From the NCBI RefSeq assembly GCF_963675965.1, contig NZ_OY780935.1, positions 938,001 to 1,002,000 on the forward strand: a stretch of DNA of 64,000 nt. The letters are read 5' to 3'. Position 1 is the stretch's first letter. Every line of letters begins with the position of its first letter. Made by a program: the position numbers and the translations under genes. The notes under the pieces were generated by a model. It saw nothing but the letters and a program-made list of their open reading frames with translations. It was not told the DNA's origin and made no database searches. Source of the DNA: an uncultured Celeribacter sp. GTDB taxonomy: Bacteria; Pseudomonadota; Alphaproteobacteria; Rhodobacterales; Rhodobacteraceae. Positions 8,968 through 17,958 of this stretch are shown piece after piece.

Positions 8968-8992
8968 ACCTCCGGGGGCAGCCCCCGGAGGT
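8968..8992. terminator. Bidirectional terminator hairpin
   Basis: ACCTCCGGGG and CCCCGGAGGT form a perfect stem around a short loop, between two convergent genes. An A-rich stretch lies on the left (useful as a T tract in the minus direction) and a modest T run on the right. Confidence 0.75.
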
Positions 8993-9029
8993 CACATTTC
9001 AAAACCGACACGCCATCGTCTGTCACATC

Positions 9030-9461
9030 TCAGGCCGCCATCGGCCCCTGATCGATAAACATCCCCTCAATATCGGAATAGGGATTGGGCACCAGCGCCC
9101 CATCGGTGGCCTCGATAAACGGATAGGCGGGGTCCAAATGCGCTGCCTGAATTAGCACCTCTTCCAGTGTGCGGATCAGGAATTCACTGCGAAATTCCGG
9201 CAGAACCCCCATGCCCCAGATCCGGGCCGGGCGATCTTCACGTTCGGGATCGACCACCAGCATCGCCGTGCCGACCAGCTGATTGCCATCGACCACCACC
9301 ATTTCGGAATAGAGCTGACGATCCTCCGGCCAGTCCTCTTCGGTCTCTTCCGGGCACACCGGATGGTCGAAGAACAATTCCTGCATGGCTTCGCGCCGTG
9401 CCACCACGTCTCCGCCGGAGACCCAGTTATCCGGGCCGATCGCGTGCAAAATTTCGAGCAT
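9030..9461 (-). CDS. Hypothetical protein, possibly GNAT-like, coupled to ftsY
   Basis: A 143-residue acidic protein. The middle reads VVVDGNQLVGTAMLVVD then WGMGVLPEFRSEFL, a strand-strand-helix pattern reminiscent of GNAT acetyltransferases, but the canonical acetyl-CoA loop (Q/RxxGxG/A) is not obvious. The ATG at 9461 overlaps the ftsY stop as TGATG, with GGAGG a few bases upstream. An in-frame TTG one codon earlier is too close to that site to be the start. The coupling suggests co-expression with ftsY. Function unknown. Confidence 0.7.
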   Translation of the reverse strand: MLEILHAIGPDNWVSGGDVVARREAMQELFFDHPVCPEETEEDWPEDRQLYSEMVVVDGNQLVGTAMLVVDPEREDRPARIWGMGVLPEFRSEFLIRTLEEVLIQAAHLDPAYPFIEATDGALVPNPYSDIEGMFIDQGPMAA

Positions 9462-10852
9462 CAAACCTCCAGGCCCGTCAGGGCCGCGGCAAATTCTTCC
9501 GGGTCGAAAGGGGCCAGATCGTCGATCTGTTCGCCAACACCGATGGCATGGATCGGCAGACCGAATTTATCGGCCAGGCTCACCAGCACACCGCCCTTCG
9601 CAGTCCCGTCGAGTTTCGTCATCACCAGGCCAGAAACATCCGAGATCTTCTGGAAGGTCTCGACCTGTGAAACGGCGTTCTGCCCTGTTGTGGCGTCGAG
9701 TACAAGCAAAGTGTTGTGCGGCGCAGATTCGTCTTTCTTTCGAATGACTCGCACGATTTTCGCCAGTTCTTCCATCAGGTCGGCACGGTTCTGAAGCCGC
9801 CCGGCGGTGTCGATCATCAACAGATCGGCCCCTGATTCTTGCGCCTTGGTCATGGCGTCAAAAGCCAGAGAGGCCGGATCAGACCCTTCGGGCGCGGTCA
9901 GCACCGGCACCCCGGCACGTTCGCCCCAGACCTGCAATTGCTCCACGGCGGCGGCGCGGAACGTGTCCCCCGCCGCGATCACCACGGACTTCCCGGCGGC
10001 GCGGAATTGCGAGGCAAGCTTACCGATGGTGGTCGTCTTGCCGGAGCCGTTCACCCCCACGACGAGAACCACTTGCGGCGTCTTGGCGTAGAGCGGCATC
10101 GGCTTGGCCACAGGTTCCATGATCCGTGCGATTTCGCGCGCCATGAGGCGTTTAATTTCTTCGACTGACAGCTTCTTGCCATAGCGCCCTTCGGCCATGG
10201 CTGCGGTCACCCGCATCGAGGTTTCAACCCCCATATCCGCAGTGATCAACAGCTCTTCGAGCTGCTCCAGCATGTCGTCATCCAGAACGCGCCGCATCAC
10301 CGGCGCGGCATCTTTACGCCCCAGAAGACGACCAAGGAAGCCAGGTTTCACGGGGGCTGCCGCCTCTTTGATCACCTCTTCGACCTGCGGGATTTCCATC
10401 TGGGGAATTTCTGCGGGCGGGGTCGCGGAAGGCAGTTCTTCGGGTGTTACAGGAGCGAGCGCTTCGGGCGCGGAGACCGGCAGTTCCTCAGGGGTCTCCA
10501 CGGGCATTTCGACCGGTCGCTCGGGCGTGGCGTCTTCCGGCACAGCAGGCGGCAGGTCTTGCGGGATCTCGGGCACGGGCCCAGGGGCGTCCGGCAGATC
10601 CGGCGCCGGGACAGGCTCGGGCTCAGGTTCAGGGACCGGGTCCTGTGGTGCGGGATCTTGCGGAGCCGGCTCCACAGGGGGGGGCGCGGCGTCTGGCGCC
10701 TCGGGCGTGCTGTCGGCTGCGGCAACCTCTTCGGAAAAGGCCTCTTCTGCCGTGCTTTCCTCGCCCCCGTCCTCAACGATGGCTTCCAGCCCTTCGTCGA
10801 GCTTGGACGAGGTTTTCATCAGACGATTCTTGAGTTTTGAAAAAAGCGACAT
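9461..10852 (-). CDS. ftsY: Signal recognition particle receptor FtsY
   Basis: A 463-residue SRP receptor GTPase that docks ribosome-nascent chain-SRP complexes at the inner membrane for co-translational insertion. Residues about 25-170 are an acidic, Pro/Glu/Val-rich A domain with PEPEPEP and PxE repeats. The N domain begins near 171 (GFLGRLLGRK). The G domain shows GVNGSGKTTTIGKLA (266-280), DTFRAAAVEQL, DTAGRLQNRADLMEEL and TKLDGTAKGG. GGAGG precedes the ATG. It is translationally coupled to the downstream small gene at 9461. Confidence 0.97.
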   Translation of the reverse strand: MSLFSKLKNRLMKTSSKLDEGLEAIVEDGGEESTAEEAFSEEVAAADSTPEAPDAAPPPVEPAPQDPAPQDPVPEPEPEPVPAPDLPDAPGPVPEIPQDLPPAVPEDATPERPVEMPVETPEELPVSAPEALAPVTPEELPSATPPAEIPQMEIPQVEEVIKEAAAPVKPGFLGRLLGRKDAAPVMRRVLDDDMLEQLEELLITADMGVETSMRVTAAMAEGRYGKKLSVEEIKRLMAREIARIMEPVAKPMPLYAKTPQVVLVVGVNGSGKTTTIGKLASQFRAAGKSVVIAAGDTFRAAAVEQLQVWGERAGVPVLTAPEGSDPASLAFDAMTKAQESGADLLMIDTAGRLQNRADLMEELAKIVRVIRKKDESAPHNTLLVLDATTGQNAVSQVETFQKISDVSGLVMTKLDGTAKGGVLVSLADKFGLPIHAIGVGEQIDDLAPFDPEEFAAALTGLEV

Positions 10853-10892
10853 TGGGCCTCCGTTCGTCCGTCACTTAATCGGTCTTAAGCTT

Positions 10893-11543
10893 TTAGAAAA
10901 GCCCCGGCACCGGAAGAAAGGCGAAAAGGATCAGGCTCTGCCCCGCAATATAGAGGATCCAGAGCAGATATCCGGCCCAGCGCGCAATTTCTGTGCCCGT
11001 CTGCATCCGGAACAGTTGCAGGGACAGAACCAGATCAGAGGCCAGAAAAAACGCCGCGCCCCAGCTGGCCAGCCGATAGTCCGACGGCACCCCAAAGGCC
11101 AGAATCGCCATCACGCAAATCAACACCACATAGAGCCGCACCGGCCAGCGCAGATCCTCTGTGTAAGGCGCCAGCCAGACCTCGCTCGACAGCGCAAACA
11201 ATACAAAACCAAGCGCGATCCAGATCGACCAACCCCCACCCAGACCGACAAAGAGAATGACATAGCAAACATGCGCCAAGGCAAAGCCGATCAGTCCGAC
11301 CAGAAAGGCGCGCTCCCCGTCCCGCGACAGCGCCCAGTCGCCCAGCGCCGACAGCGCCAGACCAAGCGTCAGCCACAGCGGCCCACCCGCCATCCAGCAA
11401 AGCACGGCGAAGATGACAAGCGGCAGGGTCTTGATTACGCTGCGCAACAGCCCCGTCGGCGTCGCGGTCATGGGCAGAAAGCCCAATGCCGCCAATCCGG
11501 CGACCACCAGCCCCGCCCCCATCATCGTCCCTGTTCCCGGCAT
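10893..11543 (-). CDS. YhhN/TMEM86-family membrane protein (lysoplasmalogenase-like)
   Basis: A 216-residue protein that is almost entirely hydrophobic, with about eight membrane segments. SALGDWALS in the first half and FFLASDLVLSLQLF in the second match the paired Gly-Asp / Ser-Asp membrane motifs of the YhhN family. Animal members (TMEM86B) hydrolyse lysoplasmalogen; the bacterial role is poorly defined. The start has GGAGGAG about 8 bases upstream. It lies upstream of ftsY on the same strand, 40 bases away. Confidence 0.78.
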   Translation of the reverse strand: MPGTGTMMGAGLVVAGLAALGFLPMTATPTGLLRSVIKTLPLVIFAVLCWMAGGPLWLTLGLALSALGDWALSRDGERAFLVGLIGFALAHVCYVILFVGLGGGWSIWIALGFVLFALSSEVWLAPYTEDLRWPVRLYVVLICVMAILAFGVPSDYRLASWGAAFFLASDLVLSLQLFRMQTGTEIARWAGYLLWILYIAGQSLILFAFLPVPGLF

Positions 11544-11655
11544 GCGGATTCTCCTCCCCCAAAAATTCCGTGCTCAAATGCGGATAACGCCCTGACCTGC
11601 TGTCGCTGGCCTGCGTCCCGGTCTATAGTGATGCATATTTTGTGAAGGTGCGTCC

Positions 11656-12717
11656 ATGACCAAGCGAGTGCCCCATATGGTACGGTATTTTGCGATCACC
11701 ACCCTGCTGCCCGTCGGGCTGCTCGCGGCAGGCGCGCTCTGGGGTGGGATCTGGGCAGGTCTCGGCCTGCTCTACATGACGGCGCTGGCCGCCTCTCTGG
11801 ACCAACTGGTGGCGCTGGCGCTCGACCCCGACACGCCAGAAGCAGAGTTTCCCGAAGCCAATGCCCTCTCCACCCTTCTGGCGCTCGCGCATTTCGGTCT
11901 CTTGCCCCTCGCGGTCTGGGGGCTGAGCCACGGTCATCTGGTCTTCTGGGAGCGGCTTTGCGTCTTTCTGGGCATGGGATTGTTTTTCGGACAGGTCTCA
12001 AACTCCAACGCCCATGAGTTGATTCACCGCCGCGATCCGACGCTGCGCCGTTTGGGGACATGGATCTACATCACCCTGCTGTTCGGCCATCACGCCAGCG
12101 CCCACCCCAAGGTGCATCACAGCGCGGTCGCCACCGAGGACGATCCCAATTCCGCGCCCAAGGGCATGAGCTACTATCGCTTCCTGCCGCGGGCATGGCT
12201 GGGCTCGTTTCGGGCCGGATGGCGGGCCGAAAACCGTCTTCGAGCCCGGACGCAGAGCACCGATCTGCATCCCTATGTGATCTATATCGGCGGCGGGCTG
12301 GCCTGTCTCGCGCTGGCCTTTGTGATCGGTGGTGCCGTCGGGCTGCTGAAATATGTCCTGCTCTGCGGCTATGCCTCGGCACAGCTCATGCTCTCCGATT
12401 ATGTTCAGCACTACGGGCTGCGTCGCAGGCACACCGCCGCAGGCTGTTATGAACCAGTCGGGGCGCGCCATTCCTGGAACAGTCCGCACTGGTTCACCGC
12501 GCTGTTGATGCTGAACGCGCCCCGCCACTCCGACCATCATGCCCGCCCGATGACACCCTATGTCGCGCTAAAACTGACCGAGGACATGCCGTGCCTGCCG
12601 CGATCTTTGCCGGTCATGGCAACACTCGCGCTCTGGCCGGCGCGGTGGTTTCAGGTGATGGACCCGCGCGTGGACCGGATCATGTGCGAACCGACCGCGT
12701 CTTGCGGAAAAAAGTGA
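11656..12717 (+). CDS. AlkB-like membrane di-iron monooxygenase
   Basis: A 353-residue integral-membrane protein with six or so hydrophobic segments and the histidine boxes of the alkane hydroxylase/desaturase superfamily: NAHELIHRRD, then HHASAHPKVHHSAV, then VQHYGLRRR, and APRHSDHHARP. The middle box differs from the canonical EHxxGHH of alkane 1-monooxygenases, having AHPKVHH. Box spacing and the HYG motif still fit AlkB best. The expected reaction is terminal hydroxylation of alkanes or a related lipid; the substituted box leaves the substrate open. No rubredoxin or rubredoxin reductase gene is adjacent. AAGGTG lies upstream of the ATG. Confidence 0.78.
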   Translation: MTKRVPHMVRYFAITTLLPVGLLAAGALWGGIWAGLGLLYMTALAASLDQLVALALDPDTPEAEFPEANALSTLLALAHFGLLPLAVWGLSHGHLVFWERLCVFLGMGLFFGQVSNSNAHELIHRRDPTLRRLGTWIYITLLFGHHASAHPKVHHSAVATEDDPNSAPKGMSYYRFLPRAWLGSFRAGWRAENRLRARTQSTDLHPYVIYIGGGLACLALAFVIGGAVGLLKYVLLCGYASAQLMLSDYVQHYGLRRRHTAAGCYEPVGARHSWNSPHWFTALLMLNAPRHSDHHARPMTPYVALKLTEDMPCLPRSLPVMATLALWPARWFQVMDPRVDRIMCEPTASCGKK

Positions 12718-12753
12718 ATGGAGCGACTCGTCCCCCTGTGCCACAGTGTGCGC

Positions 12754-13149
12754 ATGAAGACGATTTTGCTGACAGCCTTTGCCTTTTGCACGCCCCTCCT
12801 GCCTTCTTTCGCCGATCCGATGACCGGCGCTGAATTCGAGGCCTATACCCTTGGAAAGACCCTGACGTTCTCTGCCAACGGCACGATCTACGGTGCCGAG
12901 GAATATCTGCCGGGTCAGCAGGTCCGCTGGGCCTTCGATCAGGACAGCTGCATGGATGGCTATTGGTTCGAACAGAACGACAATATCTGTTTCAACTATG
13001 AAGACGGCAGACCGACACAATGCTGGCAGTTCTTCCTGGAACAGGACAAACTACGAGCGGTGTTTCAGGGCGCCAGCGACACCGAGCTTTATGAAGCGCA
13101 CAAAACGGATGCGCCCATGAGCTGTCTCGGGCCGCAAGTCGGCGTCTGA
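12754..13149 (+). CDS. Small exported protein of unknown function
   Basis: A 131-residue protein beginning MKTILLTAFAFCTPLLPSFA, a clear signal peptide, so probably periplasmic. The mature part carries GAEFEAYTLGKTLTF and several cysteines (SCMDGYWF, NICFNY, TQCWQF, MSCLG) that could pair as disulfides. The frame is open from an ATG at 12718 directly after the AlkB-like gene, but the signal peptide places the start at 12754. I do not recognise the family with confidence; it resembles small roseobacter periplasmic proteins with a GAEFEAYTxGKTLTF motif. Confidence 0.72.
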   Translation: MKTILLTAFAFCTPLLPSFADPMTGAEFEAYTLGKTLTFSANGTIYGAEEYLPGQQVRWAFDQDSCMDGYWFEQNDNICFNYEDGRPTQCWQFFLEQDKLRAVFQGASDTELYEAHKTDAPMSCLGPQVGV

Positions 13150-13167
13150 CGCGGCAAGGAGCCGCCG

Positions 13168-14799
13168 TCAGAACAGGCTGCCCTGCTCCGGCGGCACCGT
13201 CTTGGACGGGGATTTTCGGGACGGGCTGGCCTTGGCCTTCTGAGGCGCTGATTTGGCGGCAGATTTCTCGGCAGGCGCAGAGCCGGGCGTTCCGCCGCCC
13301 TTCCCGGCAAACCCGATCTGGACACGCCCATCCTTGAATTGCACTTCGTGCATCTGCGCCGCCTTCGCCACAGACGTCACAACCCCGCCTTTCGCATCAC
13401 GCACCACCGCGTAGCCGCGTTCCAACGTGTTGTGATAGGACAGCGCCTCCAGCATCGCCCCACGCCGGTCCAGCTCGCCCCGCCAGCGCTCGCTCTGGGT
13501 CCTGGCCGCGCGGGCAAAACGCGCGGTCAAGGCATCGAGATCCGTCCGCGCTCGGTGGGTCATGCGTGTCACCTGATCCGGGGTGAAGCGGGCGGCCAGC
13601 CGGTCATAGTCGCGTTGATACTGCGCCGTTCCGCGACGCAGCGCAGGCGCCAGCCGGGTGCTGGCCGAGCTGAGCGCATCGCGGCGGCGATCCAGTTTGC
13701 CCTGCAGCAGGCTGGGACGCAGTACGGTCGAGATCTCCGACAGAGCCAGCCGCCGGTTGCGCACACCGTTCACCAGCGCCTGCGTTAGACGTGCTTCGGC
13801 CTGATCAAAACGCTGGCGCGGACCATCCAGCAGCCGGTCCTGTTTCGGCAAAGCGCGCGCCAGATCGGTCAGACGCTGACGGCGATACTCTATCCCGCCC
13901 GACAGAGCGCGCTCCATCCGCGCGCGCTGCTCCTGCACGTTGACCCAAAGTTCGCGCCGCACCGGCACGGCCATTTCGGCGGCGGCCGTCGGTGTGGGCG
14001 CGCGCTGATCAGAGGCGAAATCAATCAAGGTCGTATCGGTTTCATGGCCCACGGCAGAAATCAGCGGGATCGACGATTCGGCGGCAGCGCGCACCACGAT
14101 TTCCTCGTTGAAGCCCCAAAGGTCCTCGACCGATCCGCCGCCGCGGGCGACGATGATCAGATCGGGCCGTGCAATCGCACCGCCTTCGGGCAAGGCGTTG
14201 AAACCGCGGATCCCTGCCGCCACTTCGGCGGCGCAGTTCTGCCCTTGCACGGCCACCGGCCAGATCAGCACATGACGCGGAAAACGATCACGCAGACGGT
14301 GCAGAATATCTCGGATCACCGCCCCCGAGGGCGAGGTCACTACGCCGATGACCTCCGGCAGATAGGGGATCTGGCGCTTGCGGGCCGGGTCGAACAGACC
14401 TTCTGCGGCCAGCGCCTTTTTGCGCTTCTCCAAAAGTGCCATCAGCGCACCGGCGCCGGCCACCTCGATCTCTTCGACGTTCAGATTGTATTTGGACTGC
14501 GGTCCAAAGGTGGACAGCCGCCCGGTGACGATGACCTCCATCCCCTCTTCCGGAAGCACCGACAGCCGCGCGGCCTGCCCTTTCCAGGTGTTGCAGGCCA
14601 CGACATTCTTGTCGTCTTTCAGATCGTAATAGTAATGCCCGGAGCGAGCATGCATCACCCGCCCGATTTCACCACGCACCCGCACACGGCCGAACGCGCC
14701 TTCCAGCGTCTTTTTGATCGACCCCGACAATTCGGAAACCGAATATTCAGGGGCGTTCGAGGTCCCTTCGGGGCCGTCATCTTCGAAAAGCTCGGACAT
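13168..14799 (-). CDS. xseA: Exodeoxyribonuclease VII large subunit
   Basis: A 543-residue XseA. Residues about 17-115 form an OB fold (YSVSELSGSIKKTLEGAFG, then GRLSTFGPQSKYNL). The catalytic core has VIGVVTSPSGAVIRDILHRL, IIVARGGGSVEDLWGFNEE and SAVGHETDTTLIDFASD. A long Arg/Ala-rich coiled-coil region follows, then the conserved NTLERGYAVV. The C-terminal tail is a low-complexity Lys/Ser/Ala/Pro stretch. With XseB, which is not in the window, it degrades single-stranded DNA. The gene is divergent from purD. Confidence 0.95.
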   Translation of the reverse strand: MSELFEDDGPEGTSNAPEYSVSELSGSIKKTLEGAFGRVRVRGEIGRVMHARSGHYYYDLKDDKNVVACNTWKGQAARLSVLPEEGMEVIVTGRLSTFGPQSKYNLNVEEIEVAGAGALMALLEKRKKALAAEGLFDPARKRQIPYLPEVIGVVTSPSGAVIRDILHRLRDRFPRHVLIWPVAVQGQNCAAEVAAGIRGFNALPEGGAIARPDLIIVARGGGSVEDLWGFNEEIVVRAAAESSIPLISAVGHETDTTLIDFASDQRAPTPTAAAEMAVPVRRELWVNVQEQRARMERALSGGIEYRRQRLTDLARALPKQDRLLDGPRQRFDQAEARLTQALVNGVRNRRLALSEISTVLRPSLLQGKLDRRRDALSSASTRLAPALRRGTAQYQRDYDRLAARFTPDQVTRMTHRARTDLDALTARFARAARTQSERWRGELDRRGAMLEALSYHNTLERGYAVVRDAKGGVVTSVAKAAQMHEVQFKDGRVQIGFAGKGGGTPGSAPAEKSAAKSAPQKAKASPSRKSPSKTVPPEQGSLF

Positions 14800-14875
14800 T
14801 TGTGCGCTCGTGCTTGTGTCAATTTCCTGCAGACCTTAGAACGCCCGCAACCAAAGGTGAAGCGGGAGAGCTTTG

Positions 14876-16138
14876 ATGAACATCCTCATTCTGGGCAGCG
14901 GCGGGCGGGAACATGCCCTGGCATGGGCCGTCATGCAGAACCCGAAATGCGACAAACTGATCGTGGCCCCGGGCAATGCCGGGATCGCCAAGATCGCCGA
15001 CTGCGCCAGTTTCGACATCAATGACGGCGGAGCTGTCGTGTCCTTTGTCGAAGAAAACGCGATTGATTTCGTCATCATCGGCCCCGAAGCCCCGCTGGCC
15101 GCCGGTGTCGCCGACGATCTGCGAGCCGCAGGCGTTCTGACTTTTGGCCCGTCGAAAGCCGCCGCGCAGTTGGAAGCCTCCAAAGGCTTTACCAAAGAGA
15201 TTTGTGATGCCTCCGGTGCCCCCACCGCCGGCTACGCGCGCTTTGACGATGCTGGCAAGGCCAAGGCCTATATCCGCGAACAGGGCGCGCCCATCGTGGT
15301 CAAGGCCGACGGTCTGGCGGCGGGCAAAGGCGTGATCGTCGCCATGGACGAACAAACCGCGCTGGAGGCCATCGACGACATGTTCGGCGGGGCCTTTGGT
15401 GGCGCAGGTGCCGAAGTGGTGATCGAGGAATTTATGGACGGCGAAGAGGCCTCATGGTTCATCCTCTGCGATGGCGAAAACGTTCTGCCCGTGGGCACGG
15501 CGCAGGACCACAAACGCGTCGGCGATGGCGACACCGGGCTGAACACCGGGGGAATGGGGGCCTATTCCCCCGCGCCGGTGATGACCGACAGCGTCGTGCA
15601 AAAGGCGATGGACGAGATCGTCAAACCCACGGTCGCGGAAATGGCAAAACGCGGCATGCCCTATCAGGGCGTGCTCTATGCGGGGTTCATGATCAAAGAC
15701 GGCCAGCCACGTCTCGTGGAATACAACTGCCGCTTCGGTGATCCGGAATGTCAGGTGCTGATGATGCGTCTGGGCGCGCAGGCGCTGGATCTTTTGCTGG
15801 CAACCGCCGAGGGCACGCTGGACCAGGCGCAGGTCAACTGGGCCGAGGATCACGCGATGACGGTGGTCATGGCCGCCAAGGGCTACCCCGGGACTTATGA
15901 CAAAGGCTCGGTGATCAAAGGGCTCGACGCCCTGCCAGAAGACAGCAAAAACATGGTATTCCATGCCGGAACCGGTGAACAAGACGGGCAGATCGTCGCC
16001 ACCGGCGGGCGCGTCCTGAACGTCACCGCGCGCGGCGACAGCCTGCAAGAAGCCCGCGACCGTGCCTATGCGATGATTGATCAGATCGATTGGCCCGAAG
16101 GGTTCAGCCGCAGCGACATCGGCTGGCGCGCACTATAA
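14876..16138 (+). CDS. purD: Phosphoribosylamine-glycine ligase
   Basis: A 420-residue GAR synthetase that joins glycine to phosphoribosylamine using ATP in de novo purine synthesis. It begins MNILILGSGGREHALAWA, contains IIGPEAPLAAG, the ATP-grasp lysine in VVKADGLAAGKGVIVA, the VGDGDTGLNTGGMGAYSPAP signature, and YAGFMIKDGQPRLVEYN with FGDPECQ. The ATG at 14876 has GGGAG 8 bases upstream; a TTG directly before it is less likely. A hairpin with a T-rich tail follows at 16222. Confidence 0.97.
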   Translation: MNILILGSGGREHALAWAVMQNPKCDKLIVAPGNAGIAKIADCASFDINDGGAVVSFVEENAIDFVIIGPEAPLAAGVADDLRAAGVLTFGPSKAAAQLEASKGFTKEICDASGAPTAGYARFDDAGKAKAYIREQGAPIVVKADGLAAGKGVIVAMDEQTALEAIDDMFGGAFGGAGAEVVIEEFMDGEEASWFILCDGENVLPVGTAQDHKRVGDGDTGLNTGGMGAYSPAPVMTDSVVQKAMDEIVKPTVAEMAKRGMPYQGVLYAGFMIKDGQPRLVEYNCRFGDPECQVLMMRLGAQALDLLLATAEGTLDQAQVNWAEDHAMTVVMAAKGYPGTYDKGSVIKGLDALPEDSKNMVFHAGTGEQDGQIVATGGRVLNVTARGDSLQEARDRAYAMIDQIDWPEGFSRSDIGWRAL

Positions 16139-16221
16139 CCGCGCGCCTTCCCGCAGCCAAAGGGCTGTCTGCCTGCGTCCGAAGCGCACAGGACGTCCCA
16201 AACATCCTGAAAATTCGAGCA

Positions 16222-16262
16222 GCCCCCCGCCCATAGGTTCGATTGGCGGAGGGCTTCCTTCT
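16222..16262 (+). terminator. Probable purD terminator
   Basis: GCCCCCCGCC and GGCGGAGGGC form a 10-pair stem with one mismatch around a 13-base loop, followed by TTCCTTCTT, about 85 bases after the purD stop. Confidence 0.5.
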
Positions 16263-16266
16263 TCCG

Positions 16267-16296
16267 CCACGGGTCCGTGCCTGTAACGGCCCGTGG
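16267..16296. repeat. Inverted repeat between purD and purU
   Basis: CCACGGG and CCCGTGG are perfectly complementary, with an inner CCG/CGG extending the stem. Convergent genes lie on both sides. No T tract follows on either strand, so its role as a terminator is uncertain. Confidence 0.4.
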
Positions 16297-16385
16297 GATC
16301 ATGATGGCAGAAGAGGTTTAATACATCATGAAACCGCTGCCGGAGGTGCTGTACGCAAATCAGCTGCCGGTCACAGTTCCAGCGC

Positions 16386-17270
16386 TCAGCCCATGCGTTC
16401 AGATGCGTAGCTGCCCGGAGAGGCCGGGAAGACCACGGTTTTGTTGCCATTGATGAACACCCGATGGTGGATATGGGCGTGAATCGCCCGCGACAGCACC
16501 TGTGATTCCACATCCCGGCCCAGAGACACGTAATCCTCGGGGGATTGTGCATGGGTCACACGGATCGTGTCCTGTTCGATGATCGGACCTTCATCAAGGT
16601 CGGCGGTCACATAATGCGCCGTCGCCCCGATCAGCTTCACCCCGCGTTCAAACGCCTGTTTGTAGGGGTTGGCCCCTTTGAAAGACGGCAGGAACGAATG
16701 ATGAATATTGATGATCCGGCCCGACATTTTCTGGCACATGTCGTCGCTGAGGATCTGCATGTAGCGCGCCAGTACGATCAGATCGGCGCCCGCCTCTTCG
16801 ACGATGCCCATGATTTCGGCCTCGGCTTCGGGCTTGTTCGCCTTGGTGACACGCACATGGTAGAAGGGGATATCGTGGTTCACCACCAGTTTCTGATAAT
16901 CCATATGGTTGGAGATCACCGCCACGATGTCGATCGGCAGGGCCCCGATGCGCCAGCGATACAGCAGATCGTTCAGGCAATGGCCAAAGCGCGACACCAT
17001 GATCACGACTTTCATCTTCTTGGCCTCATCATGGACCGCCCATTGCGCCGACAGGGCTTCGGCGACGGGCTGAAAACCCTGCATGACTTCGTCCCGCGTC
17101 AAACCGATTTCCGAGGCAAAGCTCACGCGCATGAAAAACTGGCCGGTGCCCGGGTCATCGAACTGGGCACTGTCGGTGATGTTGCAACCAAGCTCCGCCA
17201 GTTTGCCGGAAATCGCCGCGACGATGCCGCGTTGGGATTCACAGGTGACGGTAAGAACATGGGAGGTCAT
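16386..17270 (-). CDS. purU: Formyltetrahydrofolate deformylase
   Basis: A 294-residue PurU, hydrolysing 10-formyl-THF to formate and THF to balance one-carbon pools. Residues about 5-85 are an ACT domain (LTVTCESQRGIVAAISGKLA). The catalytic domain resembles GAR transformylase: VIMVSRFGHCLNDLLYRW, the catalytic Asn/His in INIHHSFLPSFKGANPYKQA, and GATAHYVTADLDEGPIIEQ with its aspartate. GAGGAG sits 8 bases before the ATG. In marine Alphaproteobacteria PurU is often tied to C1 and glycine-betaine/DMSP metabolism, but no such genes are adjacent. Confidence 0.96.
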   Translation of the reverse strand: MTSHVLTVTCESQRGIVAAISGKLAELGCNITDSAQFDDPGTGQFFMRVSFASEIGLTRDEVMQGFQPVAEALSAQWAVHDEAKKMKVVIMVSRFGHCLNDLLYRWRIGALPIDIVAVISNHMDYQKLVVNHDIPFYHVRVTKANKPEAEAEIMGIVEEAGADLIVLARYMQILSDDMCQKMSGRIINIHHSFLPSFKGANPYKQAFERGVKLIGATAHYVTADLDEGPIIEQDTIRVTHAQSPEDYVSLGRDVESQVLSRAIHAHIHHRVFINGNKTVVFPASPGSYASERMG

Positions 17271-17385
17271 GCTTCGGGCTCCTCGGAGGTCGTGTTAGAC
17301 GCGTGTTTTGTTATGTGCGGCGGAGTTTTGCCACGCCCAGCCGAAGATACCAGCCCGAAAACGCATGTTTTGCGGCCCGGGCGCG

Positions 17386-17958
17386 TCACTTTGCGCTGAA
17401 CGTGTTTCCGAAAGGCGTCAGGAACAGCCCAAGGCAGCGCAAAGGCGGCTGCGGAGGTCTCATGCCCAAGGGGGCTTTCCCGCAGCGCCAGCCCTTCGGG
17501 CGACAGGGCACGAGCGCCGACCATTCAAAACGCGCCAGAACCAGTTGGGGCCCTCTCATGCAATCGCGCAGCCCGCCCAAAATCCGGGTCTCTCCGAAAT
17601 GGAGATTGCTGAACCCGTCATAGTGGGCCAAGACCAGCTCCGCCAACCGATGCGGCGCATCGACATAGGCAAGATCCTGAAACCCATCGCCATCGAAATC
17701 CGCCATGCAGACGGGCGCGAGCCAGTGATTGCGCGGTCAGGTCCAGCCGACTGAGCCCTGTGGTGGTTCAGGCAGAGGTGTTGTGCCGGGCCGGTCCACC
17801 GTCATCTTGTTCTCAAGCCCCGCCCATTCCGCCACGGCGCCATGACCGTAGCGGTCTGTGGGACTATCAAAGTCTGCGGACAGCTGCGTTTCTGCAGTGG
17901 CGCCGAAACCGGAAACGGCCCCCAGCGCCAGGGCCAGAAACGCGGCCCGCAGCCGCAT
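17386..17958 (-). pseudogene. Decayed exported FG-GAP/VCBS-repeat protein
   Basis: The minus strand starts with a good signal peptide (MRLRAAFLALALGAVSGFG) and SPTDRYGHG, as in roseobacter FG-GAP repeat proteins. It hits an in-frame TGA at about 17737. The same frame then resumes with NHWLAPVCMADFDGDGFQDLAYVD and FGETRILGGLRDC, the DxDGDG calcium loop and C-terminal repeats of that family. Near 17510 the family-like C-terminus (SAAAFALPWAV) moves to another frame. The central repeats seem to be missing. I read this as an internal deletion plus a stop and a frameshift. The start overlaps the ferredoxin stop as TGATG. Confidence 0.65.
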
